From NCBI RefSeq assembly GCF_031582965.1, contig NZ_CP134049.1:2976001-3040000 (forward strand): a stretch of 64,000 nucleotides of DNA, in the 5' to 3' direction. Made by a program: the position numbers and the translations under genes. The first letter of the stretch is position 1, and each line of letters begins with the position of its first letter. The notes under the pieces were generated by a model. It was not told where the DNA came from. It made no database searches and was given only the letters and a program-made list of their open reading frames with translations. Positions 25,379 to 34,687 of this stretch are shown here, piece after piece. This DNA comes from Bacillus sp. NEB1478. Lineage in GTDB: Bacteria > Bacillota > Bacilli > Bacillales > Fictibacillaceae.

Positions 25379-26791
25379 TTAGAAGGCAGATTTGTTTTTA
25401 GAAGTGTTAAATTGATTCTTTAAATAGTTGATCAAAACATCTTTGATCATGATATCTTTGCCAAGTTCAATTAATTCATTACCTACTACACTTTGATAAC
25501 CGCATACTTCTTCGTATAAGAAAGGAGTTCCCGTACCGATTGTATAAGTTTTACTTAAATCGATAAGTTCGCCGTTTACGAGAATATTAGAAATCTCATC
25601 ATCATGGCCAACCCAGCTTACACCTGAAAATTGAATCTTGCCAAAAGGTATCCCATGCGGACGGAACCCGTTTCCATAAACCTTTTTACTCGCAATTTCA
25701 TTGTTGTATGATTCTTTAATCAGCCCTGCAAGCTGCATTCCTGTTATTGTCATAACCACTGGAGTATGCATGCTTTTACAGATGTTCAGAAGTGTCCCTT
25801 TCGTCACCTCGCCCTTCTTCAAACCTTCAGCCATTCCTCCGCCATACATGATACCGACGTCTGTTTCCCAATACTCTTTCAAACTATCGGCACACATTTT
25901 TACGAGTTGCTCATGCGAGATGTCGTTATCTGTCTGATAAATAATTTCTGACAGAAATGTTTCTGCCTCACGACGTCCCTTTTCCATTACTTCAAATAAG
26001 TCAGGATCCATTTCGTCTTCTAGCGTAATCTCCGTTAAATGACCGCAATGTTCTACTACTTTTTTGTCATTAACATCTACCGTTAGTTTTAATTCACCAA
26101 CATACTGTCCATAACATCCTGCTTGAGCAATAATGACATCTGAAACCACTTCTGGTTTCTTTAATACAGTATGGGAGTGTGCCCCTATGATTACATCGAT
26201 TTGGCCGGACAGCAGGGGAGCAAGTTTTAAATCTGCTTCGTATCCCAAATGTGAAAGGAAAATGATGAGGTTCGCTCCATTTTCTTTTAATGAAGCAACA
26301 CCAGCTTGAATAGCTGTCAACGTATCACGATTTCGAAAACCATGCTTTATTTCGTATATATCCTCAAATTGATCTGTAGCGCTAAACAAACCAATCTTTA
26401 GATGCTCGCCTTTTTCGATTATCAGTGTTTCTTTTATTCCACCGATTGTTGAACCGTCTGCTTCTTCCAGATTCAATAAAAGCCAAGGCACTTCCGAGTC
26501 CAGACTTAACTGCTTGATTTTTTCCTTTGGCAGCCGCAATAGCTCATTATTACCGACACCCATCGCTTCATACTCTGAAGCAACGAGCATTTCGAGATGA
26601 ATGTAGCCTTCAGTTGCTAAACACTCATTCATGCTCATATCTAAATGGTCTCCGCCATCTACTAATAAAACGCTCTCATTTTTAGCATGAAGCTCTTTCT
26701 TTCTCTTTTTCATATAAGCAGCTTGTCTCAGCGCAAAATCATAATGTCCATGCAAATCATTTGTGTGAAGAATCGTAATCGTTTCTTTCAT
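25379..26791 (-). CDS. yunD: 5'-nucleotidase / UDP-sugar hydrolase-type metallophosphoesterase (YunD-like)
   Basis: A 470-residue enzyme without a signal peptide. The N-terminal calcineurin-like domain has ITILHTNDLHGHYD (residues 4-17), LLVDGGDHLD, GNNELLR and the metal ligands in SHLGYEAD and GAHSHT; the C-terminal 5'-nucleotidase domain starts near residue 290. One oddity is GNNE where the family usually has GNHE/D. The start at 26791 has GGAGG five bases upstream; the ATG at 26803 is part of that site. The gene follows a VOC gene by 13 bases, so the run of minus-strand genes from 29.6 kb to here could be one long transcript. Confidence 0.9.
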   Translation of the reverse strand: MKETITILHTNDLHGHYDFALRQAAYMKKRKKELHAKNESVLLVDGGDHLDMSMNECLATEGYIHLEMLVASEYEAMGVGNNELLRLPKEKIKQLSLDSEVPWLLLNLEEADGSTIGGIKETLIIEKGEHLKIGLFSATDQFEDIYEIKHGFRNRDTLTAIQAGVASLKENGANLIIFLSHLGYEADLKLAPLLSGQIDVIIGAHSHTVLKKPEVVSDVIIAQAGCYGQYVGELKLTVDVNDKKVVEHCGHLTEITLEDEMDPDLFEVMEKGRREAETFLSEIIYQTDNDISHEQLVKMCADSLKEYWETDVGIMYGGGMAEGLKKGEVTKGTLLNICKSMHTPVVMTITGMQLAGLIKESYNNEIASKKVYGNGFRPHGIPFGKIQFSGVSWVGHDDEISNILVNGELIDLSKTYTIGTGTPFLYEEVCGYQSVVGNELIELGKDIMIKDVLINYLKNQFNTSKNKSAF

Positions 26792-26804
26792 GTTATCCTC
26801 CATT

Positions 26805-27197
26805 TTAGCAGTTACAGATCATAACGATGTTTCCATCAGGATCTTCTATATTGAACCAAGCGACTTCACCATGCCATTCTATTTCACGAGTAATTTTTAC
26901 GTTTTTATTTTTAATGTCGTTATACGCAGCATCAATATCAGGTGCGTATAGATTAAACATCGGACCTGATCCCGGAGCGCGATGGAAGGAAGGATCAAAC
27001 GTATGATCATCGAGTGAAAGTCCCGTTTGGCCTGTAACAGGAATGTTATGAACCGGCGAATTCACAGTTTCTAAATCAATCGTTATCCCTAAAATCTTTG
27101 CATACCATTCTACAGATTTTTTCAGATCAGATACGTGGACAAAAACATTATTAATATGACTTTGAACAGGTGCAATACTCGTTACTTTTTCACTCAT
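26805..27197 (-). CDS. VOC-family (glyoxalase/bleomycin resistance fold) protein
   Basis: A 130-residue single VOC domain protein: INNVFVHVSDLKKSVEWYAKILG begins the first half and AWFNIEDPDGNIVMICNC ends the second. Metal-ligand positions are partly conserved (His in the first strand replaced), so it may bind rather than convert a small molecule. Start at 27197 with AGGAGG eight bases upstream; a longer frame would reach into the GNAT gene. Confidence 0.85.
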   Translation of the reverse strand: MSEKVTSIAPVQSHINNVFVHVSDLKKSVEWYAKILGITIDLETVNSPVHNIPVTGQTGLSLDDHTFDPSFHRAPGSGPMFNLYAPDIDAAYNDIKNKNVKITREIEWHGEVAWFNIEDPDGNIVMICNC

Positions 27198-27223
27198 ACA
27201 AAATTCCTCCTGAGAATAAAAAT

Positions 27224-27622
27224 TCATTCATCGTATGTTTTTCGAAATCCGTAAAATGGTCTAAACTTCTGGGATTCGTAGAAAGTATGCGAGGTGGTCG
27301 ATGCCAGCATTTCCATTCTTGTTTTTGGAAATAAGTCATGCACATGCTTTAAAAGTTTGGTCCCAATTCCATGTCCACGGTATTCTTTTGAGATCAGCAT
27401 CTCGCAAATGTATGTCGTTACTGTTCCATCAGTTAAGCCTCGTACGTATCCAATTACTAACTTCTCCTTATTCATTACAACAAAAGTGATATTAGAATTT
27501 TTCCAGGCCTGATGCGTTTCCTCATTACGTTCTGCGAGCTGTGACCATCCTTCTTGCTGGCTTAACTTTTGGATATCCTGAAAATAGTTTTCTTTGTATG
27601 GCATGATCTGAAAAAATTGCAT
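27224..27622 (-). CDS. GNAT family N-acetyltransferase
   Basis: A 132-residue acetyltransferase with the acetyl-CoA motif ISKEYRGHGIGTKLLKHV near residue 75 and a C-terminal HTFYESQKFRPFYGF. Substrate unknown. Ribosome site AGGAG eight bases upstream. It is followed closely by the VOC gene and preceded by the isomerase-like gene, all in one direction. Confidence 0.88.
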   Translation of the reverse strand: MQFFQIMPYKENYFQDIQKLSQQEGWSQLAERNEETHQAWKNSNITFVVMNKEKLVIGYVRGLTDGTVTTYICEMLISKEYRGHGIGTKLLKHVHDLFPKTRMEMLASTTSHTFYESQKFRPFYGFRKTYDE

Positions 27623-27641
27623 GGATCAAACTCCTAATCTG

Positions 27642-28394
27642 CTATAACAGTCCTTTTACGTTCTGTACTCCCTTTTCCACTTCTAAAAGGGGATTCCCTT
27701 CAAAATGCTCTTGTTCGATGACAACATATTCCACTTTTTGTTCATCTGCTAGATTTAAAAATCCTTTTATATCAAGAACTCCTTCACCCGCAATTGTGGT
27801 AGATTTCTCATCACCTTTTTGTTTCATGTCTTTAATGTGGAATGACACACACCGGTTTTTATACGCTTTCAAAAGTTCAGCTGGTTCTAATCCCGCATAT
27901 TTTGCCCAATATGTATCCAACTCCATTTTTACAAGCTCAGGGTCTGTTTCTGTGAATATCAACTCAAAAGGCATCTTATTTTCTAGTGTGTAAAATTCAA
28001 AATCGTGGTTGTGGTAAGCAACCTTAATTCCAAACTCCTTGCTGCGGAATCCGGCTTCATTCAAAATATCTGCTGCACGTTTATAATCGTCCAATGATTT
28101 TCGCTGTTCTTCTGTAAGGTAAGGCATGATCATCAAGTCGTTCTCTAAAACGAGCTGGTCGTCCATTTGCCTTTTAAAGGCTTCTCCTAAAAATTGATCG
28201 AAAGGAATATGTGCACCAGCCGCGGTTAATCCTGTAGAATCTAATACTTTTTTTACTTCTTTTGCAGAAATTCCAAATAAACCAGCAAATTGTACACTGT
28301 CATATCCCATGTTCCTAACGTTCTCTAATGTGTCTAAAAAGTTTTGTTCAGCCTCTGAATGAATGGAGTATAGCTGCAGTCCGATTTTAAGCAT
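27642..28394 (-). CDS. Sugar phosphate isomerase/epimerase-like TIM barrel
   Basis: A 250-residue protein of the AP endonuclease 2 / IolE-IolI TIM-barrel family: GLQLYSIHSEAEQNFLDTL at the start, GYDSVQFAG, a metal-binding KVAYHNHDFEF near residue 128, KMELDTYWAKYAG, SFHIKDMK and VEYVVIEQEH near residue 225. Such enzymes act on inositol derivatives and sugars with a divalent metal. The substrate is not known; no sugar catabolic genes are adjacent. Ribosome site AAAGGAGAGGG. Confidence 0.88.
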   Translation of the reverse strand: MLKIGLQLYSIHSEAEQNFLDTLENVRNMGYDSVQFAGLFGISAKEVKKVLDSTGLTAAGAHIPFDQFLGEAFKRQMDDQLVLENDLMIMPYLTEEQRKSLDDYKRAADILNEAGFRSKEFGIKVAYHNHDFEFYTLENKMPFELIFTETDPELVKMELDTYWAKYAGLEPAELLKAYKNRCVSFHIKDMKQKGDEKSTTIAGEGVLDIKGFLNLADEQKVEYVVIEQEHFEGNPLLEVEKGVQNVKGLL

Positions 28395-28413
28395 GTTACC
28401 CTCTCCTTTTTGG

Positions 28414-28871
28414 TTAGATAGCTTTGTTCATATTAATTGAAGCCTGGTTATAACCCATTTTTTTATAGAGCTCTATCGCATTCAAGTTCGTTCCAAAAAC
28501 ATGAAGTCCAAGGTAATCGGCACCTAATTTTTTCGATTCTGCTTCAAAGAATTTCATAGCCTCTTTTGCTATCCCTTGCTTTCTGAACGTATCATGAATG
28601 TAAATATGATAAAGAAATGCCTGCTTTTCATCCTTCCTTACATGGAACCAGAGATAACCCGCAGTTTTCTCTTCTTTTTTTTTTCGAATAAATAATGTCC
28701 ATCTGAATTCTCATCATCTGGCAATAAACTTTCCATTTGTTTCTTTGCTTTTTCATTTGCCTGATCGATTGTTAAAAGGTAATGCTCGGCTGTATCACGT
28801 GCATAATCCGGCAGCATAAATGCCATGTACTCCTGAAATGCAGCATGATTCATTTTTTCAAAGGTTACCAA
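28414..28871 (-). pseudogene. GNAT acetyltransferase gene with frameshift at an A10 run
   Basis: The first frame (TTG start at 28871, AGGAG upstream) reads VTFEKMNHAAFQEYMAFMLPD and ends in EKKKKRKLRVISGSM. The second frame continues the domain: AGYLWFHVRKDEKQAFLYHI, then TFRKQGIAKEAMKFFEAES and GADYLGLHVFGTNLNAIELY, ending at 28414. Adding one A to the run of ten A (28675-28684 on the plus strand as T) joins both into a normal 150-residue GNAT protein. It may be a true pseudogene, a phase-variable gene, a slippage site or a sequencing error. Confidence 0.8.
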
Positions 28872-28883
28872 TTTCTTCAGCTC

Positions 28884-29654
28884 CTAATCCATCAAATAAT
28901 GAATGATTTCTGGCATGCGTTCACGCCAGGAAGATTCGTGGTGCTTACCGCCTTCAATCACCTCAAAGCGAACGTCGACTCCCTTTTTCTTTAGTATTTC
29001 ATAAACTTTTTCTGAAGAACGAATATAATGCTTCGAATCTACTTTGGAAGTATCTTCATCAGATCCGATATCCAAATAAAATTTCTCTGCTGCAGATAGA
29101 TCGCTTCTTTCTATGAAATTTTCTATCTCGTTTTGGTTAAACCAATATGCTGTGGACAGACTGGCAATTTTACGAAAAATATGCGGATATCGGCAGGCAG
29201 CATAAGTAGAGATCAGACCGCCCATGGAGCTGCCCGCCATTAATGTTTCGTTCGGTTTAGTCCGGTATTTTTCATCAATTAAAGGTTTGAGCGTATAAAG
29301 AAGAAACTCAATATATGACTCTCCTTTTCCGCCAAAAACACCTTCGATCTGAAGAAGCTCTGGACCCACTGTCGGGTTTTCCCATGGACCATATTCATTC
29401 AGCCGCTCGAACCCCTCATGATTGCAGTCAATCCCGACAATGATGAGAGGGGTTTTCGACTCTTTAAGAAAATCTTCCAACCCCCATGAAACACCATAGC
29501 TTGCATCCTCATCACGAAATAGATTTTGACCATCATGCATATAGAGCACAGGATAACAATCTCGGCTTTCTTTATATCCTTCTGGCAAACAAACACGAAT
29601 TTGCCGCTCAATATCGCCAAACTGTTCAATTAGAACCTTAAATTCTTGAATCAT
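28884..29654 (-). CDS. Alpha/beta hydrolase, esterase of the Fes/IroE-like group
   Basis: A 256-residue esterase. VLYMHDGQNLFRDEDASYG (near residue 36) is typical of the putative esterase (COG2819) family, the nucleophile serine is in AGSSMGGLIS near residue 143, and the histidine in EGGKHHESSWRERM near residue 240. Relatives hydrolyse ferric enterobactin-type esters, acyl-CoA or other esters; the siderophore operon in this window makes hydroxamates, so a role there is not implied. Ribosome site TAGGAGA. Confidence 0.87.
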   Translation of the reverse strand: MIQEFKVLIEQFGDIERQIRVCLPEGYKESRDCYPVLYMHDGQNLFRDEDASYGVSWGLEDFLKESKTPLIIVGIDCNHEGFERLNEYGPWENPTVGPELLQIEGVFGGKGESYIEFLLYTLKPLIDEKYRTKPNETLMAGSSMGGLISTYAACRYPHIFRKIASLSTAYWFNQNEIENFIERSDLSAAEKFYLDIGSDEDTSKVDSKHYIRSSEKVYEILKKKGVDVRFEVIEGGKHHESSWRERMPEIIHYLMD

Positions 29655-29799
29655 TTTGTTCTCCTAATCTGGTTAATTATTGGTGTATGCATATAAGCAG
29701 GTAATCCTACAAACGCACTGCCCTAATCCTACAAGAAGTATGCTTCAACTACATATTTTTCTTTAATCATTCACGATATCCTTCATTTTTTTTCAAAAA

Positions 29800-29826
29800 C
29801 AAAACCCCGGAGCTTCTCCAGGGTTA
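29800..29826 (-). terminator. Terminator of the VanW gene
   Basis: AACCCCGGAG (29803-29812) pairs with CTCCAGGGTT (29816-29825) with one mismatch or wobble; TTTTGTTTTTGAAAAA follows on the minus strand. The stop codon lies in the stem. Confidence 0.75.
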
Positions 29827-30759
29827 AGGATTTGATTTATGAACATTTTTTTCTACGTGAATTTCTTTCGGCAATGTGGATGAAGCGTTAGGTACCTTAC
29901 GATGTTCAACATTAATTACATCTGATGAATAAAGCAAGACAACCATACTTCCACCGTATTTTTTTGCTCTGATCAAAATGGGCTGGTTGTAGTTATTTTG
30001 AAACTGAAAATCTGGTCCGTACCAGCTTACCGTCGCATCACGCCCAGGCGGAACATAAGGAACGCGTTTGCTATGAGAATAACGCTGTACGATTCTTAAT
30101 CCTGCACGATCAACAGCATTAAATAAAGTAGAAGACACCTGACAGATTCCTCCGCCGACACCTTCAGACAGCTCACCTCTTACAATGATAGGTGCCCGCA
30201 TGTATCCTTTTCCTAACGTTCGATTTCCTACCACTTTATTAAATGAAAACGTCTCATTCGGAAAAACCACATGATTATCAATCGCTTTTGCTGCCAAGTC
30301 AATATTGTTTGAACGGCTTTTATTATTCGAATTAAAGTATGTAACGTATTGGCCAATTCTCTGAACTTTAATGTGAGCAATTAATTCGCTGTCTACTTTT
30401 GGGTAAACATTTAATTCTGGTATATCTGCTTTTACAGGTCCACTCCCATAAAAATAAGTATAAAAAGTCTCTTTAAATGCTTTTCGATTCAAACGGTATC
30501 CAACTTCTCCGGGAACAATTCCGCCTTGTTCATTAATCCTTGCATTAACAGGGGACTTGAAAACCTTTTGATCCAGTTTATCGATAAATAGATTGTATTT
30601 CTTCTCGTCGATCATTGGGATACCGGGAATACCAAGATCAAAACTGGCACGATTGACTTCGGCAACTTGTTCTCCTTGTTGGTTGATCGTTAAAGTGTCT
30701 GCAGTTTGAACAGGTTGTACTAAGAAAAGCATGCTCGCCAGCCAAGTAAAATTGATCAC
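29824..30759 (-). CDS. VanW-family exported protein (YoaR-like)
   Basis: A 311-residue protein with a short signal peptide (about residues 1-20), a peptidoglycan-binding-like N-terminal region, and the VanW domain: ETFSFNKVVGNRTLGKGY, GVGGGICQVSSTLFNAV (with the conserved cysteine) and YSHSKRVPYVPPGRDATVSW. VanW proteins accompany glycopeptide resistance clusters but occur widely in Bacillaceae on their own; their reaction is unknown. GTG start with GGAGG seven bases upstream. Not linked to vanRS or ligase genes here, so a resistance role is not supported. Confidence 0.9.
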   Translation of the reverse strand: MINFTWLASMLFLVQPVQTADTLTINQQGEQVAEVNRASFDLGIPGIPMIDEKKYNLFIDKLDQKVFKSPVNARINEQGGIVPGEVGYRLNRKAFKETFYTYFYGSGPVKADIPELNVYPKVDSELIAHIKVQRIGQYVTYFNSNNKSRSNNIDLAAKAIDNHVVFPNETFSFNKVVGNRTLGKGYMRAPIIVRGELSEGVGGGICQVSSTLFNAVDRAGLRIVQRYSHSKRVPYVPPGRDATVSWYGPDFQFQNNYNQPILIRAKKYGGSMVVLLYSSDVINVEHRKVPNASSTLPKEIHVEKNVHKSNP

Positions 30760-30865
30760 TAGTATGCCTCCAGTCCTTACAAATAAATTGTTTTTTTAAA
30801 TTGTTTCAGCGCTTTTTACTTTTTCCTAATTCCCCTCTTTTTAGTCATCATTTTTTAAAGCAATT

Positions 30866-30903
30866 AAAAAAACGCTCGGACTTTATACTCATCCAAGCGT
30901 TTT
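30866..30903 (-). terminator. Terminator of the ring-cleaving dioxygenase-like gene
   Basis: AAACGCTCGGA (30870-30880) pairs with TCCAAGCGTTT (30892-30902), ten bases past the stop at 30913, with an A/T run for minus-strand use. Confidence 0.8.
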
Positions 30904-30912
30904 AATCTAAAA

Positions 30913-31884
30913 TTATGATTTTGTATCAAGCGGCTGCAATCTTGCTTCAATTTCTTCACGCTGCGGCTCTAAAAACGGCGGCAATGCGAGTGATTCCCCG
31001 AGATGCTCCAGTTCTTCGTCCGTATCAAATCCAGGACCGTCTGTCGCAAGTTCAAAAAGTATGCGATTCGGTTCCCTGAAGTAAAGTGATTTAAAATAAA
31101 AACGATCCACAAAACCAGAGTTCGGAAATCTTGAAGTTCGAACCTTTTCAATCCATTGGCGAAGCTCTTCTTCATTATCCACACGGAAAGCAACATGGTG
31201 CACTCCCCCACGTCCTAAACGCTCTTGCGGAATGTCATTTCGCTCCTCTACATGAACTTCAGCACCGCTGCCGCCTTCTCCAGTTTCAAGAACGAGAATG
31301 TCTGGCTGCCCTGCAGCTTCTGCTGAATACGTTCCTTTACTGCGAAATCCTAGTAGTTCGGTTAATACTTGTACAGTTGGTTCAGCCGCCGGAACAGTAA
31401 GCCGAACAGGTCCAAGTCCTATTATGGCAGCGTCTTCTGGAGTTGTACTCTTGCTCCAAGGCTGTCCGCCAGCAACACCTTTATTATTTTCATCGGAAAC
31501 CAATATGAGACGCTGACCTTCTTTATCTCGGAAAGCTAGCGTATTACGATCCGCCCGCTCTTTGATTCCTTCTGTTTCAATGCCGTTTTCCTTGAGCCTG
31601 TCTTCCCAATAGGAAAGGGCTGCGTCGTTTTTCACGCGAAGCGAAATCGCCGAAATGCTGTTGTTGCCTTCATGATTGCGGCCTGCCATCGGAATTTCAA
31701 AAAATGTCAGTTCTGTTCCTGGATTCCCTTTTTCGTCGCCATAAAACAGATGATAGACGGAAGTATCATCCTGATTCACTGTTTTTTTGATCAGCCTAAG
31801 TCCCATGACTTCCGTATAAAACTTAAAATTTTCTGGCGCTTTTGCCGTTAGCGCTGAGACATGATGAATTCCTTTCAACTCCAT
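30913..31884 (-). CDS. MhqA/MhqO-type VOC dioxygenase
   Basis: A 323-residue two-domain VOC protein. The first domain starts GIHHVSALTAKAPENFKFY with metal histidine His8; the second has GRGGVHHVAFRVDNEEELR near residue 225 and ends with ILFELATDGPGF carrying the glutamate ligand, so a 2-His-1-Glu iron site is complete. MhqA, MhqE and MhqO of B. subtilis belong here and protect against quinones; they are repressed by MhqR, which is not adjacent. Hydroquinone-type ring cleavage is inferred. Confidence 0.9.
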   Translation of the reverse strand: MELKGIHHVSALTAKAPENFKFYTEVMGLRLIKKTVNQDDTSVYHLFYGDEKGNPGTELTFFEIPMAGRNHEGNNSISAISLRVKNDAALSYWEDRLKENGIETEGIKERADRNTLAFRDKEGQRLILVSDENNKGVAGGQPWSKSTTPEDAAIIGLGPVRLTVPAAEPTVQVLTELLGFRSKGTYSAEAAGQPDILVLETGEGGSGAEVHVEERNDIPQERLGRGGVHHVAFRVDNEEELRQWIEKVRTSRFPNSGFVDRFYFKSLYFREPNRILFELATDGPGFDTDEELEHLGESLALPPFLEPQREEIEARLQPLDTKS

Positions 31885-31962
31885 GTGAACAACCTCTTTT
31901 CTTATCTTTTCCTTTATTATGTACGTTCAACTAGAAAAAACCAAAAGAAACGATTTAGTCTG

Positions 31963-32295
31963 TTACGTTCTCGGTGCCCATAACATAACAGAAACACCGA
32001 TTATACAAATTCCAGCTCCAATCCAGTCATATAGGTCTGGTGTTTTCTTATCGACCATCCATCCCCACAATACTGCAAGCACGATAAAAACACCCCCATA
32101 CGCCGCATAAACTCTCCCGAAAGATGGGAAGTTTTGAAAAGTCGGAATCACTCCATAAGCTACTAATATTAAACTTCCTGCAACACCATATGAAAATGGC
32201 TTGGATTCCCTGAGCCAAAGCCAGATCAAATACCCCCCGCCAATTTCCGCAAGACCTGCAATTACGAACAAAAAGATAGCTCCCAGCACAAACAT
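31963..32295 (-). CDS. YnfA/UPF0060 family small membrane protein
   Basis: A 110-residue protein with four membrane helices and the family signatures [18 protein letters not shown] (residues 13-30) and [20 protein letters not shown] (near residue 60). The fold resembles small multidrug resistance exporters; function is unproven. The ribosome site (GAGGTGC) is very close to the ATG. Confidence 0.92.
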   Translation of the reverse strand: MFVLGAIFLFVIAGLAEIGGGYLIWLWLRESKPFSYGVAGSLILVAYGVIPTFQNFPSFGRVYAAYGGVFIVLAVLWGWMVDKKTPDLYDWIGAGICIIGVSVMLWAPRT

Positions 32296-32420
32296 GCACC
32301 TCTAATAAACATTTTTCCTCCATCATACTTTATGAAGAGTATCTCTACAAATACGCTTGTAAGTCCATTTGGAGCAACATTGTAAAAGATAGTCAAAAAA
32401 CGAAAATAGCCTAAATAAAC

Positions 32421-32446
32421 AAAAAGACCGAATTGCCGGTCCTTTT
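32421..32446 (-). terminator. Terminator of the egtBD operon
   Basis: AAAAAGACCG and CGGTCCTTTT form a compact hairpin eight bases beyond the egtD stop codon. Confidence 0.8.
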
Positions 32447-32453
32447 GCATTAA

Positions 32454-33416
32454 TTAAACTTCTAAATAATGAATACTGAACCATTCCTTCTCGTCACACC
32501 ACACGTTCCTAGGTATAAATCCGCAATTTCGTGCGATATCCTGAAACTCTTCAATCGTGAATTTATGCGAGTTTTCGGTATGAATGGTCTCTCCCTCTTT
32601 AAAAGCAATCTTTTCGTTTCCGATGGTAATCCTCTGATTCTTCAAGCTCACAAGATGCATTTCTACCCTGCCTTTTTCTTGATTATAAAAGGCATGATGC
32701 CTAAAATGCTCGAGCTTAAAATCCGCTAAAAGTTCCCGGTTAAAACGGTTCAGTAAATTCAGGTTAAATTTGTTAGTTATCCGTTTTTTATCGTTGTATG
32801 CAGCGTTCAGTAATGTGGGATCTTTTTTGAGATCAACTCCAATGAACATTCCGCCCCCTGGCTTTAGGAACTGTGCAGTTTTGCTTAGAAAAGTTATCAT
32901 TTCATCTCGTTCAAAGTTTCCGATTGTTGAACCAGGAAAAAACACAACCTTTCGTTCAGATTGTAGTTGAGGCATCGTAAATTTTTCGGTGTAATCGGCA
33001 GATACTGCATGTACTTGAAGATTCGGATACTCCATCGAAAGTGCTCTAGCTGACTGGTACAAAAAGTCCTTTGAGATATCGATCGCTACATATTCCTGCA
33101 ATCCATTCATGGCTCCTAAAAGTGTCCGGACTTTTTCACTGCTTCCGCTTCCGAACTCTATTAAGGCACTATTCGATCCGACCACCTTTGCCATCTCATA
33201 TTTATATTCGTTTAAAATAAGCAGTTCTGTTCGTGTTGGATAATATTCATTCAGCATCGTGATTTCTTCAAACAGCTCTGAACCTCTTTTATCGTAAAAG
33301 TATTTCGGGGATACGGATTTCGCCGATTTTTTTAACCCATCCAGCACCTCACTGTACATATCCGTTTCTGTTTCGTTGCCTACATGATAATGGACGTTTT
33401 GCTTTACGGTTTTCAT
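32454..33416 (-). CDS. egtD: L-histidine N-alpha-methyltransferase
   Basis: Makes hercynine (trimethylhistidine) from histidine and three S-adenosylmethionine. The 320-residue product has the EgtD signature SPKYFYDKRGSELFEEIT, then NEYYPTRTE, the SAM loop LIEFGSGSSEKVRTLL, and FFPGSTIGNF. The start at 33416 has GGAGG upstream and overlaps the egtB stop by four bases, so it is translationally coupled to EgtB, which uses its product. EgtC and EgtE are absent from the window. Confidence 0.95.
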   Translation of the reverse strand: MKTVKQNVHYHVGNETETDMYSEVLDGLKKSAKSVSPKYFYDKRGSELFEEITMLNEYYPTRTELLILNEYKYEMAKVVGSNSALIEFGSGSSEKVRTLLGAMNGLQEYVAIDISKDFLYQSARALSMEYPNLQVHAVSADYTEKFTMPQLQSERKVVFFPGSTIGNFERDEMITFLSKTAQFLKPGGGMFIGVDLKKDPTLLNAAYNDKKRITNKFNLNLLNRFNRELLADFKLEHFRHHAFYNQEKGRVEMHLVSLKNQRITIGNEKIAFKEGETIHTENSHKFTIEEFQDIARNCGFIPRNVWCDEKEWFSIHYLEV

Positions 33417-34687
33417 TCTTTGTCCTCCGCTAATCGCAAGCCGCTGAACTGCCATCTTTTATCAGCCTGAAAAAAGTTTCGGTACGTCGGGCGAATATGT
33501 GTTTCGGATGTTGCACACGATCCTCCGCGCAGCACCATCTGGTTGCACATGAATTTTGCATTGTATTCTCCGAGTGCCCCTTCTAGTGGCTTACTTCTTG
33601 GATAGGAAGTGTACGGGCTGCTCGTCCACTCCCATATGTCACCAAAAGCTTTTTTTATAAGTGATTGTGAATTCGATTCTTCTGCTGTCGGATGATAGGC
33701 TTCCCTTTCAACAAAATTACCTGATGAATCCAAATGGTTACACGCATGCTCCCATTCTGCCTCTGTCGGCAATCGTTTTCCGCTCCACCTTGCAAAAGCG
33801 TCTGCTTCATAAAAACTAACATGACAAACCGGTTCGTCTAAATCTAGTTTCTTCTCTCCGGTTAATGTAAACGTGTACCATCCATCTTCAGTCTTCCGCC
33901 AATATAAAGGATGCTTCCATTTCTCTTTTTTTACAGACGCCCACCCATCAGAAAGCCAATGTTCCGGCTGCTCATACCCGCCTGCTTCTATAAACGCGAT
34001 GTATTCCCCGTTCGTAACAGGATGTGATGCTAATCTGTATGGTTCCAGATAAACCTTGTGTCTTGGACGTTCATTATCAAAAGAAAACCCTGGACCTTCA
34101 AATCCAATATGGACTAATCCTCCTTCTATATCGATAAATGAAGTTTCTGTTTTTAACGGTGATAACTTAGCAGAATTAGCTTCTGCAAACTTAGGAAGCA
34201 ATGGATTACAAGAAAAGTTATATTTCACATCGGTTAAAAGCAGTTCCTGATGCTGCTGCTCATGCTGAAGACCGATTTCAATTAAATCATGAATTTCCTG
34301 TGGAGGCTGATCGTGATAGTGTTCTAATAATTGTAAAATAGCATCATTCACGTGTTTTCGGTATGCGTAGACTTCTTCCATAGAAGGTCTTGAAAGCACA
34401 CCTCTGGAATGACGGGGATGATAGGAGCCGATCGTTTCGTAATACGAATTAAAAAGATAATCAAACTGAGGATTATAAGGGACATACGCTTCATCTTTTT
34501 CTTTTAAAATAAACCGTTCAAAAAACCAAGTTGTATGTGCGAGATGCCATTTAGGGGGACTCACATCAGGCATTGCCTGAATAATTGTATCTTCGCTTTG
34601 AAGTTTTGAGGCGAGATTTTCTGATAAAGATCGTATCGTCGAAAATTGTTCACTTAGCTTTCGGACAGCTACATGTTCAATCGCCAT
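33413..34687 (-). CDS. egtB: Ergothioneine biosynthesis sulfoxide synthase EgtB
   Basis: A 424-residue non-heme iron enzyme that joins hercynine to a thiol and oxidises it. The N-terminal DinB-like domain holds the iron ligands His51 (KWHLAHTTWFFE) and the HX3HXE motif His142/His146/Glu148; the C-terminal FGE-sulfatase domain runs from about residue 190 (GGLVHIGFEG) to RPTYRNFFQADKRWQFSGLR. Because EgtD is separate, the product should be ergothioneine, not ovothiol. Whether cysteine or gamma-glutamylcysteine is the donor cannot be read with certainty; the lack of egtC favours cysteine. Ribosome site AGGAGG. Confidence 0.94.
   Translation of the reverse strand: MAIEHVAVRKLSEQFSTIRSLSENLASKLQSEDTIIQAMPDVSPPKWHLAHTTWFFERFILKEKDEAYVPYNPQFDYLFNSYYETIGSYHPRHSRGVLSRPSMEEVYAYRKHVNDAILQLLEHYHDQPPQEIHDLIEIGLQHEQQHQELLLTDVKYNFSCNPLLPKFAEANSAKLSPLKTETSFIDIEGGLVHIGFEGPGFSFDNERPRHKVYLEPYRLASHPVTNGEYIAFIEAGGYEQPEHWLSDGWASVKKEKWKHPLYWRKTEDGWYTFTLTGEKKLDLDEPVCHVSFYEADAFARWSGKRLPTEAEWEHACNHLDSSGNFVEREAYHPTAEESNSQSLIKKAFGDIWEWTSSPYTSYPRSKPLEGALGEYNAKFMCNQMVLRGGSCATSETHIRPTYRNFFQADKRWQFSGLRLAEDKE

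Noticed and set aside
28884..29654. Esterase as the hydrolase for the siderophore made in this window
   Set aside because: The operon predicts an amide-linked hydroxamate, which is not released by an ester hydrolase, and the genes are 28 kb apart.
29824..30759. VanW protein as part of a glycopeptide resistance cluster
   Set aside because: No vanRS, ligase or dipeptidase genes are near; isolated VanW genes are common in Bacillaceae.
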